Source of the DNA: Verrucomicrobiota bacterium
GTDB lineage: Bacteria > Verrucomicrobiota > Verrucomicrobiia > Opitutales > Intestinicryptomonadaceae
DNA: 17,602 bases
Reading direction: 5' to 3'
Assembly (NCBI GenBank): GCA_003343565.1
Contig: QALA01000020.1
Coordinates: forward strand, 1 to 17,602
Positions 1-5,569 of the stretch are shown one piece after another. Within the stretch, counting starts at the first letter, position 1. The number at the start of each line of letters is the position of its first letter. Below the pieces are notes generated by a model. The model did no database searches. It was given only the letters and a program-made list of their open reading frames with translations, and was not told where the DNA came from. Position numbers and translations under genes: made by a program.

Positions 1-9
1 AAAAAAAGC

Positions 10-83
10 CGCCGTTCAAATTTTTGCCCGCCCAAAAAAGACCCGTCAACTTTTGGAAGCCGCGGCGCCGCATTTGAACGGCG
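10..83 (-). terminator. Inverted repeat, possible minus-strand terminator
   Basis: A 12-bp perfect inverted repeat (CGCCGTTCAAAT at 10-21, complement at 72-83) encloses about 50 nt. Read on the minus strand, the second arm is followed within three bases by a run of seven T, which is terminator-like. The loop is unusually long for an intrinsic terminator and the T run touches the window edge. It could end transcripts from the infA/ABC cluster, but it lies about 400 bp past the last stop codon, so the assignment is weak. Confidence 0.25.
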
Positions 84-171
84 CACGCGCCGCGCGCCTT
101 AACTTCAAACGCCCCCGATCGCAACGGCGCGCCGCGCGGGCGCGAAACAAAATCTTTGGCGTTCAACGTTG

Positions 172-454
172 TATCGTGAAGTTTGATTTTGGAAACATGA
201 AGTAGGATTTGGAAAAAGATTCTTGATAGTAAGGTTGGAATGGCGGTTCAGGGGAGATTGTAAAGGGAGTTCAGTTTATATTAAACTTGGAACAGGACGA
301 AAACCTTTCCAAATCTTACTTCATTTGGGAAGCTGCCGGCGCAAAAGTTTCCGAACTTAAATTCGGCCGACAAGTCCGCCTCAAAGCCTTTAAATTCCCG
401 CCATTTCCCATTATTTCCCGCCATTTCCCATCTCCAATCTCATCTTTCAAATAT
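172..454 (+). repeat. Dispersed ~280 bp repeat, copy 1
   Basis: This stretch matches 13727-14005 along its whole length in the same orientation, at about three quarters identity by eye. Shared blocks include the opening TATCGTGAAGTTTGATTTTG, TTAAACTTGGA, CGGCGCAAAA, CTTTAAATTCCCGCCATTTC and TCATCTTTCAAA. Inside it, 197-215 and 306-324 are complementary over 19 nt with a single G-U, enclosing 90 nt. A smaller hairpin, CCGAA(6 nt)TTCGG, lies around 353-368. Near the end a 20-nt unit beginning CCCGCCATTTCCC occurs twice in tandem. No protein is encoded. It sits about 32 bp past the stop of the minus-strand ABC ATPase gene. It could be a non-coding RNA, a 3' processing or terminator element, or a miniature non-autonomous mobile element. 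Confidence 0.8.
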
Positions 455-486
455 CAATGCGCATAAATCCGGCTCGGAGAAAAATT

Positions 487-1287
487 TTAAGTCTGCCTTG
501 AGGCGCGTGTTCCGGGAAAGACCACGAACTTTCCGCGCGCGGTAAAAACTTCCTCGCACTCGGAGTCGTATATTTCCGACAAGTTTTGCGCCGTGAGAAC
601 TTCCTCCGCCCGCCCGAACAAAAACGGTTCTCCGCCCTTTAAGAGAAGGCAGTTGTCGGCATAGGCAAGCGCGAGATTGGGGTCGTGCAAAACCGCGAAT
701 GCCGAAACTCCGCGCGCGCACATCTCGCAGACGGCGCGCATGGCGCAATGCGCATGCGAAGGGTCCAAACCCGCGGAAGGCTCGTCGAGAAAGAGCCCCT
801 TGCCCGCCATTTCCCCTCCGTCCTCCAGTTGGAATATTGCGCGCGCAAGCTGGACGCGCCGCTTTTGCCCTCCGGAAAGCTCCGAGTATTTTCTATCCTC
901 CACCCCGAAGAGGCCGACTTTCTCCAATGCCGAGCAAATCCGCCCGCCCTCGCCCGGAGCCGCGCAAAAAACTCCGCCTCGCGCAAATCCCCCGAACGAA
1001 AGCATTTCAAACACGGCGCAATCGAACTCGGAATGCGTCTCCTGCTCCAATACGGAACGGCGCAATGCAAGGCCGCGCGCCGAAATTTCCCGAAGGGGCT
1101 TTCCGCCGAAAAAAACCTCGCCGGACGACGGCCTTAAAAATCCCGTCAGGACCTTCAAAAGGGTGCTCTTTCCCGCGCCGTTGGCGCCCAAAACCGCGGT
1201 AAATTCGCCGTCGCGCATAATCAGGCTGACGTTGTTTAGGGCGTTGACTTCGCCGTAATTTACGCAGACGCTCCTTGCCTCTATCAT
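487..1287 (-). CDS. ABC transporter ATP-binding protein (iron/heme/cobalamin type, HmuV/FecE-like)
   Basis: This 266-aa cytoplasmic ATPase would power uptake through the FecCD-type permease encoded just upstream. All nucleotide-binding motifs are visible: Walker A GANGAGKS (34-41), Q-loop Q82, signature LSGGQ (137-141), Walker B GLFLDEP (164-170) with the following D-loop SAGLD, and H-loop H201 in VLHDP. Its length fits the 250-270 aa of the HmuV/FecE/BtuD group. The ATG overlaps the permease stop codon as ATGA, which is typical of translational coupling. A clear Shine-Dalgarno (GGGAGGGG, 6 nt spacer) fixes the start. The true ligand (heme, ferric siderophore, cobalamin) cannot be told from the ATPase, and no substrate-binding protein or TonB receptor gene is in view. 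The family call is secure; the heme-specific name is not, so no symbol is given. Confidence 0.93.
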   Translation of the reverse strand: MIEARSVCVNYGEVNALNNVSLIMRDGEFTAVLGANGAGKSTLLKVLTGFLRPSSGEVFFGGKPLREISARGLALRRSVLEQETHSEFDCAVFEMLSFGGFARGGVFCAAPGEGGRICSALEKVGLFGVEDRKYSELSGGQKRRVQLARAIFQLEDGGEMAGKGLFLDEPSAGLDPSHAHCAMRAVCEMCARGVSAFAVLHDPNLALAYADNCLLLKGGEPFLFGRAEEVLTAQNLSEIYDSECEEVFTARGKFVVFPGTRASRQT

Positions 1288-2342
1288 TTTTCGCCCCTCC
1301 CAAACTTAAGCAAAAATACGAAAAACGGAACGCCCAAAAGCGACGTGATCACCCCGATTGGAACGGGATCCGCCGGATTTGCCGCGCGGGAGAGCAAATC
1401 CGCCCCGACCATCAGGAGCGCGCCGGCAAGCGCGGAAAGCGGAAGCAAGCGGCGGTTGTCCGGCCCCGTCCAAAGGCGCATTATGTGCGGTATGACCAGC
1501 CCCACAAACCCTATTATGCCGCATATCGACACCGCGGCCGCCGTCATCAGCGAAGTGGCCGCAATGCACGCGCGCCAAAGCAGCTTTACGCGCACCCCGC
1601 TGTGATACGCCTGTTCCCACCCCAAAAGGAGCGCATTCAGCCCGCGCGCGCAAGCCATAACCGCAATCCACGCCGGAACGGACGCGAGCGCGGCGTAGGC
1701 TATCGAGTTCCAGTCGGCGTTGTCGAGCGAACCGAGCATCCAAAAAATATAGCTTTTCAATCCCGTCTCGCGCGCCGAATAGAGAAAGAATCCAACAATC
1801 GCGCCGCAAAGCGCGTTGACCGCAATTCCGCCGAGCAGGCAGGAGAGTATTTTGCCGCCGCGGCCGAGCGCGCAGACAAACGCCGTCGCCGCCAATCCGA
1901 ACACAACCGCCCCGACCTGCAAGGACACCAGCGACAGCGCTCCGCCGAAGAAGCTCATTGCCACGACCGCGCCCAATGCCGCCCCCGCAGACACTCCCAT
2001 AACCGAAGGATCGGCAAGCGGATTTCGGAACAGCGCCTGCATCGTCGCCCCCGCAAGCGAGAGCGACACCCCCGCAATCAGCGCAACGCACAGCCTCGGA
2101 AGCCGTATCTGAAAGAAAATCAGCTCCGCCGACGGCCCGACCTTGCCGCCGAGCAATATATCGAACGGCAGCGAGAAATCCGCCCCCGAAGATCCGGTCG
2201 AAAGCGACGCGAACGAAAGCGACGCCAAAGCAAAAAAAAGCGCGCAACCTGCAAACGCCGGATTGCGCAAAATTCCCCGTTTGCGCGCGCGCAAACTGAG
2301 CTTTCCGCCGTCAAAATCCGCTCTGGCAGACCGGACAGCCAT
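1284..2342 (-). CDS. FecCD-family ABC transporter permease (iron/heme/cobalamin type)
   Basis: This 352-aa inner-membrane permease belongs to the BtuC/FhuB/HmuU superfamily and moves an iron compound or corrinoid into the cytoplasm. The first ~25 residues are polar and basic, followed by a series of hydrophobic segments consistent with about ten helices. Family landmarks are present in order: FFQIRLPRL, then SLAGATMQALFRNPLADP with VMGVSAGAALG, and near the C terminus GIIGFVGLVIPHIMR, SALAGALLMVGADLLSR and PIGVITSLLGVPFF. The length is typical. Only 9 bp separate its ATG from the infA stop upstream, and its TGA overlaps the ATPase ATG, so the three genes are probably co-transcribed. The substrate cannot be read from the sequence. 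Confidence 0.93.
   Translation of the reverse strand: MAVRSARADFDGGKLSLRARKRGILRNPAFAGCALFFALASLSFASLSTGSSGADFSLPFDILLGGKVGPSAELIFFQIRLPRLCVALIAGVSLSLAGATMQALFRNPLADPSVMGVSAGAALGAVVAMSFFGGALSLVSLQVGAVVFGLAATAFVCALGRGGKILSCLLGGIAVNALCGAIVGFFLYSARETGLKSYIFWMLGSLDNADWNSIAYAALASVPAWIAVMACARGLNALLLGWEQAYHSGVRVKLLWRACIAATSLMTAAAVSICGIIGFVGLVIPHIMRLWTGPDNRRLLPLSALAGALLMVGADLLSRAANPADPVPIGVITSLLGVPFFVFLLKFGRGEK
1294..1301 (-). promoter_or_regulatory. Strong Shine-Dalgarno for the ABC ATPase gene
   Basis: On the minus strand the sequence GGGAGGGG lies 6 nt before the ATG at 1287, inside the 3' end of the permease gene. It supports this start. It stands out because nearly every other gene in the window lacks a recognisable Shine-Dalgarno. 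Confidence 0.75.
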
Positions 2343-2351
2343 ACATGCCGC

Positions 2352-2624
2352 CTAACGGCGCGGACCGTAGCTGCGACGCGGAGGCATAGCCGGCCTCGGA
2401 GCGTCGGAATTTTTCAGGCGGTAAACGATGCGCGCCTTTTCCAAATCCTGGGGGAACATCTCCATCTTAACTTTGTCGCCCACCGTGAGCTTGATGAAGT
2501 TCTTGCGAAGCTTGCCCGATATGTGGGCAAGTACTCGATGTCCGTTCGCTATCTCGACCCTGAACATCGTACCGGGCAAAACCGCCACGACCTTGCCCTC
2601 TATTTCAACACAATCGTCTGCCAT
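2352..2624 (-). CDS. infA: Translation initiation factor IF-1 with basic C-terminal tail
   Basis: IF-1 binds the 30S A site and works with IF-2 and IF-3 in start-codon selection. The 90-aa product opens MADDCVEIEGKVVAVLPG and continues with MFRVEIANGHRVLAHISGK and VGDKVKMEM, the S1-like OB fold that defines the family. The core ends near residue 71 (RIVYRLK). About 18 extra residues follow, rich in proline and arginine, ending SYGPRR; most IF-1 proteins stop at about 72 aa. The reading frame stays open upstream to 3149, but that stretch is antisense to tadA, and family homology begins at this ATG. The 5' end faces tadA. Downstream, the uptake permease starts after only 9 bp, an unusual partner for infA. 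Confidence 0.95.
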   Translation of the reverse strand: MADDCVEIEGKVVAVLPGTMFRVEIANGHRVLAHISGKLRKNFIKLTVGDKVKMEMFPQDLEKARIVYRLKNSDAPRPAMPPRRSYGPRR

Positions 2625-2654
2625 GCTTTTTTGATTTTTTACTGTAAAAACTTC

Positions 2655-2684
2655 ATAATTTTGTTTTTCTCGCACCATAGTCAA
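2655..2684 (-). promoter_or_regulatory. Possible sigma70 promoter for the infA cluster
   Basis: On the minus strand TTGACT (2679-2684) is followed after 18 bp by AATTAT (2655-2660), giving 5/6 and 4/6 matches to the consensus hexamers. It lies in the AT-rich 87 bp between the divergent infA and tadA starts and would give a leader of about 25 nt. It is judged by eye only. I see no comparably good plus-strand promoter for tadA in this gap. Confidence 0.35.
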
Positions 2685-2711
2685 CATTAAAAACTCGCAA
2701 ATACCGCCAAA

Positions 2712-3239
2712 ATGCCGGCAAAAACCGTTCCGCCATGCCCGTTCGCACCGATGCGCCCGTCGTACTTGTCGCGCGGCGACGAATTTTTCATGAAACTGGC
2801 CTACAATCAGGCTCTCAAGGCGTGGGCAAGCGGCGAAGTCCCCGTCGGAGCCGTGGTAGAATACGGCGGGGAGATAGTTGCCGCCGCCCACAACATGGTG
2901 GAATCCGCGCGCGACCCGACGGCGCACGCGGAAATGCTGGCCATCACCCAGACCGCAATGAAACTCGGCGGCTGGCGGCTCAACGGGGCGACAATCTACG
3001 TCACTAAAGAGCCGTGTCCCATGTGCGCGGGAGCATGCGTAATGTCGCGCCTGACAAGGGCGGTCTACGCCGTGGAGGACTCCGCCATGGGGTTTCTCGG
3101 CGGAGCCATGAAATTTCACGAGCTTTCCACGCTCAATCATTCGCTCCAAGTTTCCTCCGGCGTACTGAGGGAAGACTGCCTGAAAATGCTGAAAACATTT
3201 TTCGCCCTAAAGCGGAATATGGACGGGCAGCGCGCATAA
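2712..3239 (+). CDS. tadA: tRNA-specific adenosine deaminase TadA
   Basis: TadA is a zinc hydrolase that deaminates wobble adenosine 34 to inosine in tRNA-Arg(ACG), needed to read CGN arginine codons. The 175-aa product has the cytidine-deaminase-fold active site: HAE at 72-74 (H72 zinc ligand, E74 proton shuttle) and PCPMC at 101-105 (zinc cysteines C102 and C105). Other family marks are EVPVGAVVE (42-50), the DPTAHAEM context and a late FFALKR. Two methionines could start it: M1 used here, or M14 just before RPSYLSRGDEFFMKLAYNQA. No Shine-Dalgarno decides between them, so the first 13 residues are uncertain. Related nucleoside deaminases share the motif, but the overall pattern fits TadA best. 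It is transcribed divergently from infA. Confidence 0.92.
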   Translation: MPAKTVPPCPFAPMRPSYLSRGDEFFMKLAYNQALKAWASGEVPVGAVVEYGGEIVAAAHNMVESARDPTAHAEMLAITQTAMKLGGWRLNGATIYVTKEPCPMCAGACVMSRLTRAVYAVEDSAMGFLGGAMKFHELSTLNHSLQVSSGVLREDCLKMLKTFFALKRNMDGQRA

Positions 3240-3240
3240 A

Positions 3241-3426
3241 TGGCGTGCCAATAAATAATGCGCTAAAATAAGCGACGCAAGCGGGACGGCGCGTATGGGA
3301 CAGCGCGCGCGAAACGGCGCGCGAAAATGCGGCGGAGCAATAATGCGAGCGAATCCCCCTCCCGCCCTTCCTGAATCCGCAAAAATCTGTCCGAGCGTCC
3401 GAAATGCGCCAAAACTTGGCACGCCA
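3241..3426. repeat. Pair of TGGC-NN-GCCA palindromes, inverted to each other
   Basis: TGGCGTGCCAA at 3241-3251 and its exact reverse complement TTGGCACGCCA at 3416-3426 lie 164 bp apart. Each is itself palindromic with 4- to 5-bp arms and a 2-bp centre. They begin just past the tadA stop codon. Such paired sites can be operators, but no regulator is known to bind them and no promoter was recognised beside them. Confidence 0.4.
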
Positions 3427-3829
3427 AATAAGCCCCGCTTTATAATTCGTTTAAAAAAAATAGGCGCGAAGAATACGGACGTTTTCAATGGGCGTTTTCG
3501 ACAGGTATTTTCGGCAGGCCAGGAGTGCGCGTTGCCGATGCGCGTCGGCGCCCATGCGCGGAGACGTTTTCGGCAGGAAAGGTTGCGGCTTACGGTTTCG
3601 GAATCGAACATGTGAAATACCTCCATCGGGCCCCTACAAATTCCAAAGCAGAAAGAAAAATTGGAAGAAAAAATTGCGTCCCGAAAGATTTGCCTGCGCC
3701 GATTGCTGCGCCGTATGTTGCGCCGAGGCGCGACCGGCTTCCCGCCGTCTGCGCGCACTGCCCGGCGGCGACTATCGAAAATTTCGCATGCGCTCCGCAA
3801 AGGGAGAAAAACTTGAATAAACCTCCCAG

Positions 3830-4020
3830 CCGATTTGACGGCAATCCGTTTCAGACAGCCTCGCCTCCAAAACCCTTTTCAAAATCCGCTTCAAAAAGCT
3901 TACCATGCGAAATCTATCGACAATTTTCCGCCTCCAAGTTCCCGTTTCCTACAAGCCGACAATTTCTACAACCTACCCTCCCCACCCCGACGTCCCTCCA
4001 CACCGCAAATTGCGCGACGA
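3830..4020 (+). other. C-rich, G-poor tract (possible Rho loading region)
   Basis: The plus strand here is dominated by C, T and A with few G, especially 3930-4015, which contains runs such as CTACCCTCCCCACCCC. RNA of this composition is largely unstructured and resembles rut sites bound by Rho. It lies downstream of tadA, where no intrinsic terminator was found. Rho-dependent termination of tadA transcripts is an inference from composition alone. Confidence 0.3.
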
Positions 4021-4304
4021 AAACTTCCGGCCGACAACTGCGCGACGGCGGCGGAATATCGCGGCGGCTCCTCTTCGCGGCGGATGCTTATCCGGCAGAT
4101 TCTTCCAAAGCGTTTGCCAGACCCGCCTTCCAACGGGCGGCAAAGACGAATCCGAATAGTCCGTTTTTATTGCGGAAACGATTGCCCCATTCATTTTTTA
4201 TTTTCAGCGCGCGCAATGCCGCACACCCCCAAAAAAACTCGCCTTTCCCGTCCAATCTCCGACATTGCCGAGACCGGACGCGCCGCCCGCAAAGATGCAA
4301 AATA

Positions 4305-4336
4305 TGCTTGATAAGCAATAGAGCTCGGATTATCCT
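4305..4336 (+). promoter_or_regulatory. Possible GH16 promoter overlapping a palindrome
   Basis: TTGATA (4308-4313) and TATCCT (4331-4336), 17 bp apart, match the sigma70 hexamers 5/6 and 4/6. The -35 lies inside the palindrome TGCTT-GAT-AAGCA (4305-4317), a plausible operator. If real, transcription would begin within a base or two of the ATG at 4344, giving a leaderless or nearly leaderless mRNA. Confidence 0.3.
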
Positions 4337-4343
4337 AAAGACC

Positions 4344-5153
4344 ATGAAGAGGAAATTGCTTGCATCGGTTTTCATTTGCGCCGCGCTCGCGCCGGCATTT
4401 TCGGCCGCGGCGAACAACGGCTACAATCCAAAGATAAACCGCCTCGTCTGGTCGGACGAGTTCGACGGAAGCGGAATGCTCGACGGCTCAAAGTGGGGCT
4501 ATGAGGAGGGATACATTCGCAACAAGGAAGCGCAATTCTACACCCGCGAAGATTCAAAGAACGTCCGCAGGGAAAACGGCATACTGACGATAGAGGCGCA
4601 CAAGGCTGCCGACGGCAAAATAACGTCGGGCAGCGTGAACACGCTGGGGAAATTCGACTTTCTGTACGGGCGCGTCGAAGTTCGCGCTAAAGTTCCCAAA
4701 GGCAGGGGCACATGGCCGGCGATATGGATGATGGGAACGGACATAAAGAAGGTCGGGTGGCCGAAATGCGGGGAGATAGACATATTGGAACAGGTGGGAT
4801 TCAATCCCAAGAGCTTTCAGGCCAACGTTCACACATACGGCAGCATCAGGCTCGACAAAAACGGCAAGTACTCCATTCCAAAAGGGTGGAAAAAAATCTT
4901 CGAGAACTACGAAGACTGGCACACATACGCTCTGGAGTGGTATCCGGACACGCTAAAATTTTTCTACGACGGCGAATTTATCGGCGAATACAAAAAAGAC
5001 GACAAATACCCCGAACACTGGCACTTCAACAAGCCGATGTACCTGTTGATAAACCTCGCCATAGGCGGCTCGTGGGGCGGGCAAAAAGGCATAGACAACG
5101 CCATATTTCCGGCGCGCTACGAGATAGACTGGGTGCGCTACTACAAGGAGTAG
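4344..5153 (+). CDS. Secreted GH16 beta-glucanase (laminarinase-like)
   Basis: A 269-aa exported glycoside hydrolase expected to cut internal beta-1,3- or mixed-linkage beta-glucan bonds with retention of configuration. Residues 1-23 form a signal peptide (basic MKRK, hydrophobic core, Ala-rich end before NNGYNP). The catalytic motif GEIDILE spans 143-149: E144 as nucleophile, D146 as helper, E149 as acid/base. Other GH16 landmarks are LVWSDEFDG (34-42), a WPAIWMMG strand before the active site, DWHTYALEWYPD (191-202), and MYLLINLAIGGSWGG (232-246), and it ends with EIDWVRYYKE. It is a single domain with no binding module or sorting tail, so the enzyme is probably periplasmic or released. The ATG at 4344 was chosen because the signal peptide begins there. 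The substrate (laminarin, lichenan or another beta-glucan) is not resolved. Confidence 0.93.
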   Translation: MKRKLLASVFICAALAPAFSAAANNGYNPKINRLVWSDEFDGSGMLDGSKWGYEEGYIRNKEAQFYTREDSKNVRRENGILTIEAHKAADGKITSGSVNTLGKFDFLYGRVEVRAKVPKGRGTWPAIWMMGTDIKKVGWPKCGEIDILEQVGFNPKSFQANVHTYGSIRLDKNGKYSIPKGWKKIFENYEDWHTYALEWYPDTLKFFYDGEFIGEYKKDDKYPEHWHFNKPMYLLINLAIGGSWGGQKGIDNAIFPARYEIDWVRYYKE

Positions 5154-5179
5154 CAAAAGGAATACTTCCGGTTTCGCGC

Positions 5180-5213
5180 CGGCGCTTGCCGTCCATGCCG
5201 ACGGCGGGCGCCG
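5180..5213. terminator. 14-bp hairpin after the GH16 gene
   Basis: Positions 5180-5193 pair with 5200-5213 without interruption (12 Watson-Crick pairs plus two T-G wobbles) around a 6-nt loop, 26 bp past the GH16 stop codon. No T run follows on either strand, so it is not a canonical intrinsic terminator. It may protect the mRNA 3' end or act together with Rho. Confidence 0.4.
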
Positions 5214-5492
5214 CCCGAAATTCCCAGTTAAAATTCGAGCGTCAACGCCGCTTTTTGCCCTGTACTTCGCCTGCCGCGCGCGGCGCAAAATCGAAGAATC
5301 GACGGCAAAAAATTCCGCTCAATTTCGCACATATTCCGCGCGGGTTCACGCAAATTCCGCAAAACGCTCCGCTCGGCTAAACGAAAAAGAGGCGAAAAAA
5401 CAACTGCGCATGCGGCGCGCGTCAACCCCGCATGGCGCACGCGCAAAAGAAAAATCCGCCAAGTTTCCGCATGCGGCGCAGACGCAACTCCG

Positions 5493-5513
5493 AAGGGGAA
5501 AGCCCTTTTTTTT
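5493..5513 (+). terminator. Weak terminator-like hairpin with T run
   Basis: AAGGG (5493-5497) pairs with CCCTT (5503-5507) around a 5-nt loop and runs directly into eight T in total (5506-5513). The stem is only 5 bp and lies about 340 bp past the GH16 stop, so it is a weak candidate for stopping plus-strand transcripts before they enter hemW antisense. Confidence 0.3.
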
Positions 5514-5569
5514 CATTCCGCAGCACAGATACAACCCCGAAAGAAAGGCTTCCCGCAAAGAGAGCTCTC

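Larger units (their letters stand above)
1..486. other. Intergenic region, no gene seen
   Basis: No convincing coding region lies between the window edge and the stop codon of the minus-strand ABC ATPase. Two structures are visible: an inverted repeat near the edge (10-83) and copy 1 of a dispersed ~280 bp repeat (172-454). The remainder (about 84-171) is GC-rich, with many GCGC runs, and shows nothing else I can support. Confidence 0.7.
3240..4343. other. 1.1 kb intergenic region, no convincing gene
   Basis: Open frames on both strands here are rich in Arg, Pro and Ser and show no recognisable domain. One plus frame runs from 3525 into the GH16 gene, but that leader has no protein-like pattern, and a signal peptide starts cleanly at 4344. 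Visible features are two TGGC-NN-GCCA palindromes (3241-3250 and 3417-3426), a direct repeat TTTTCGGCAGG (about 3505 and 3568), a C-rich and G-poor tract (about 3830-4020), and a short palindrome before GH16 (4305-4317). No tRNA, riboswitch or terminator could be recognised. Confidence 0.6.
5154..5569. other. Intergenic region between convergent GH16 and hemW
   Basis: No gene is supported. The region contains a strong hairpin (5180-5213), a 12-bp palindrome GCCGCGCGCGGC (5273-5284), a direct repeat GCATGCGGCGC (about 5408 and 5469), and a small hairpin followed by a T run (5493-5513). Being between two 3' ends, it probably handles termination from both sides. Confidence 0.55.

Noticed and set aside
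172..454. Insertion sequence or transposase remnant
   Set aside because: No transposase reading frame and no terminal inverted repeats at the copy ends; the inverted repeat is internal. A miniature element remains possible but is unproven.
798..810. Extra copy of the CCCGCCATTTCCC unit of the dispersed repeat
   Set aside because: It is a 13-base match inside the ABC ATPase coding sequence with no similarity in its flanks.
1275..2690. 471-aa plus-strand frame opposite the ABC transporter genes
   Set aside because: It is antisense to two clear transporter genes and infA, and is an arginine/glutamine-rich shadow typical of GC-rich DNA.
3207..3800. 197-aa minus-strand frame downstream of tadA
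   Set aside because: No recognisable motif and mixed composition; it overlaps the tadA 3' end and looks like chance.
3525..4343. Long in-frame N-terminal extension of the GH16 protein
   Set aside because: The extension is rich in Arg, Pro and Ser with no domain pattern, and a clean signal peptide starts at 4344.
3240..4343. Riboswitch or tRNA in the long gap
   Set aside because: No T-loop, riboswitch core or conserved junction could be recognised.
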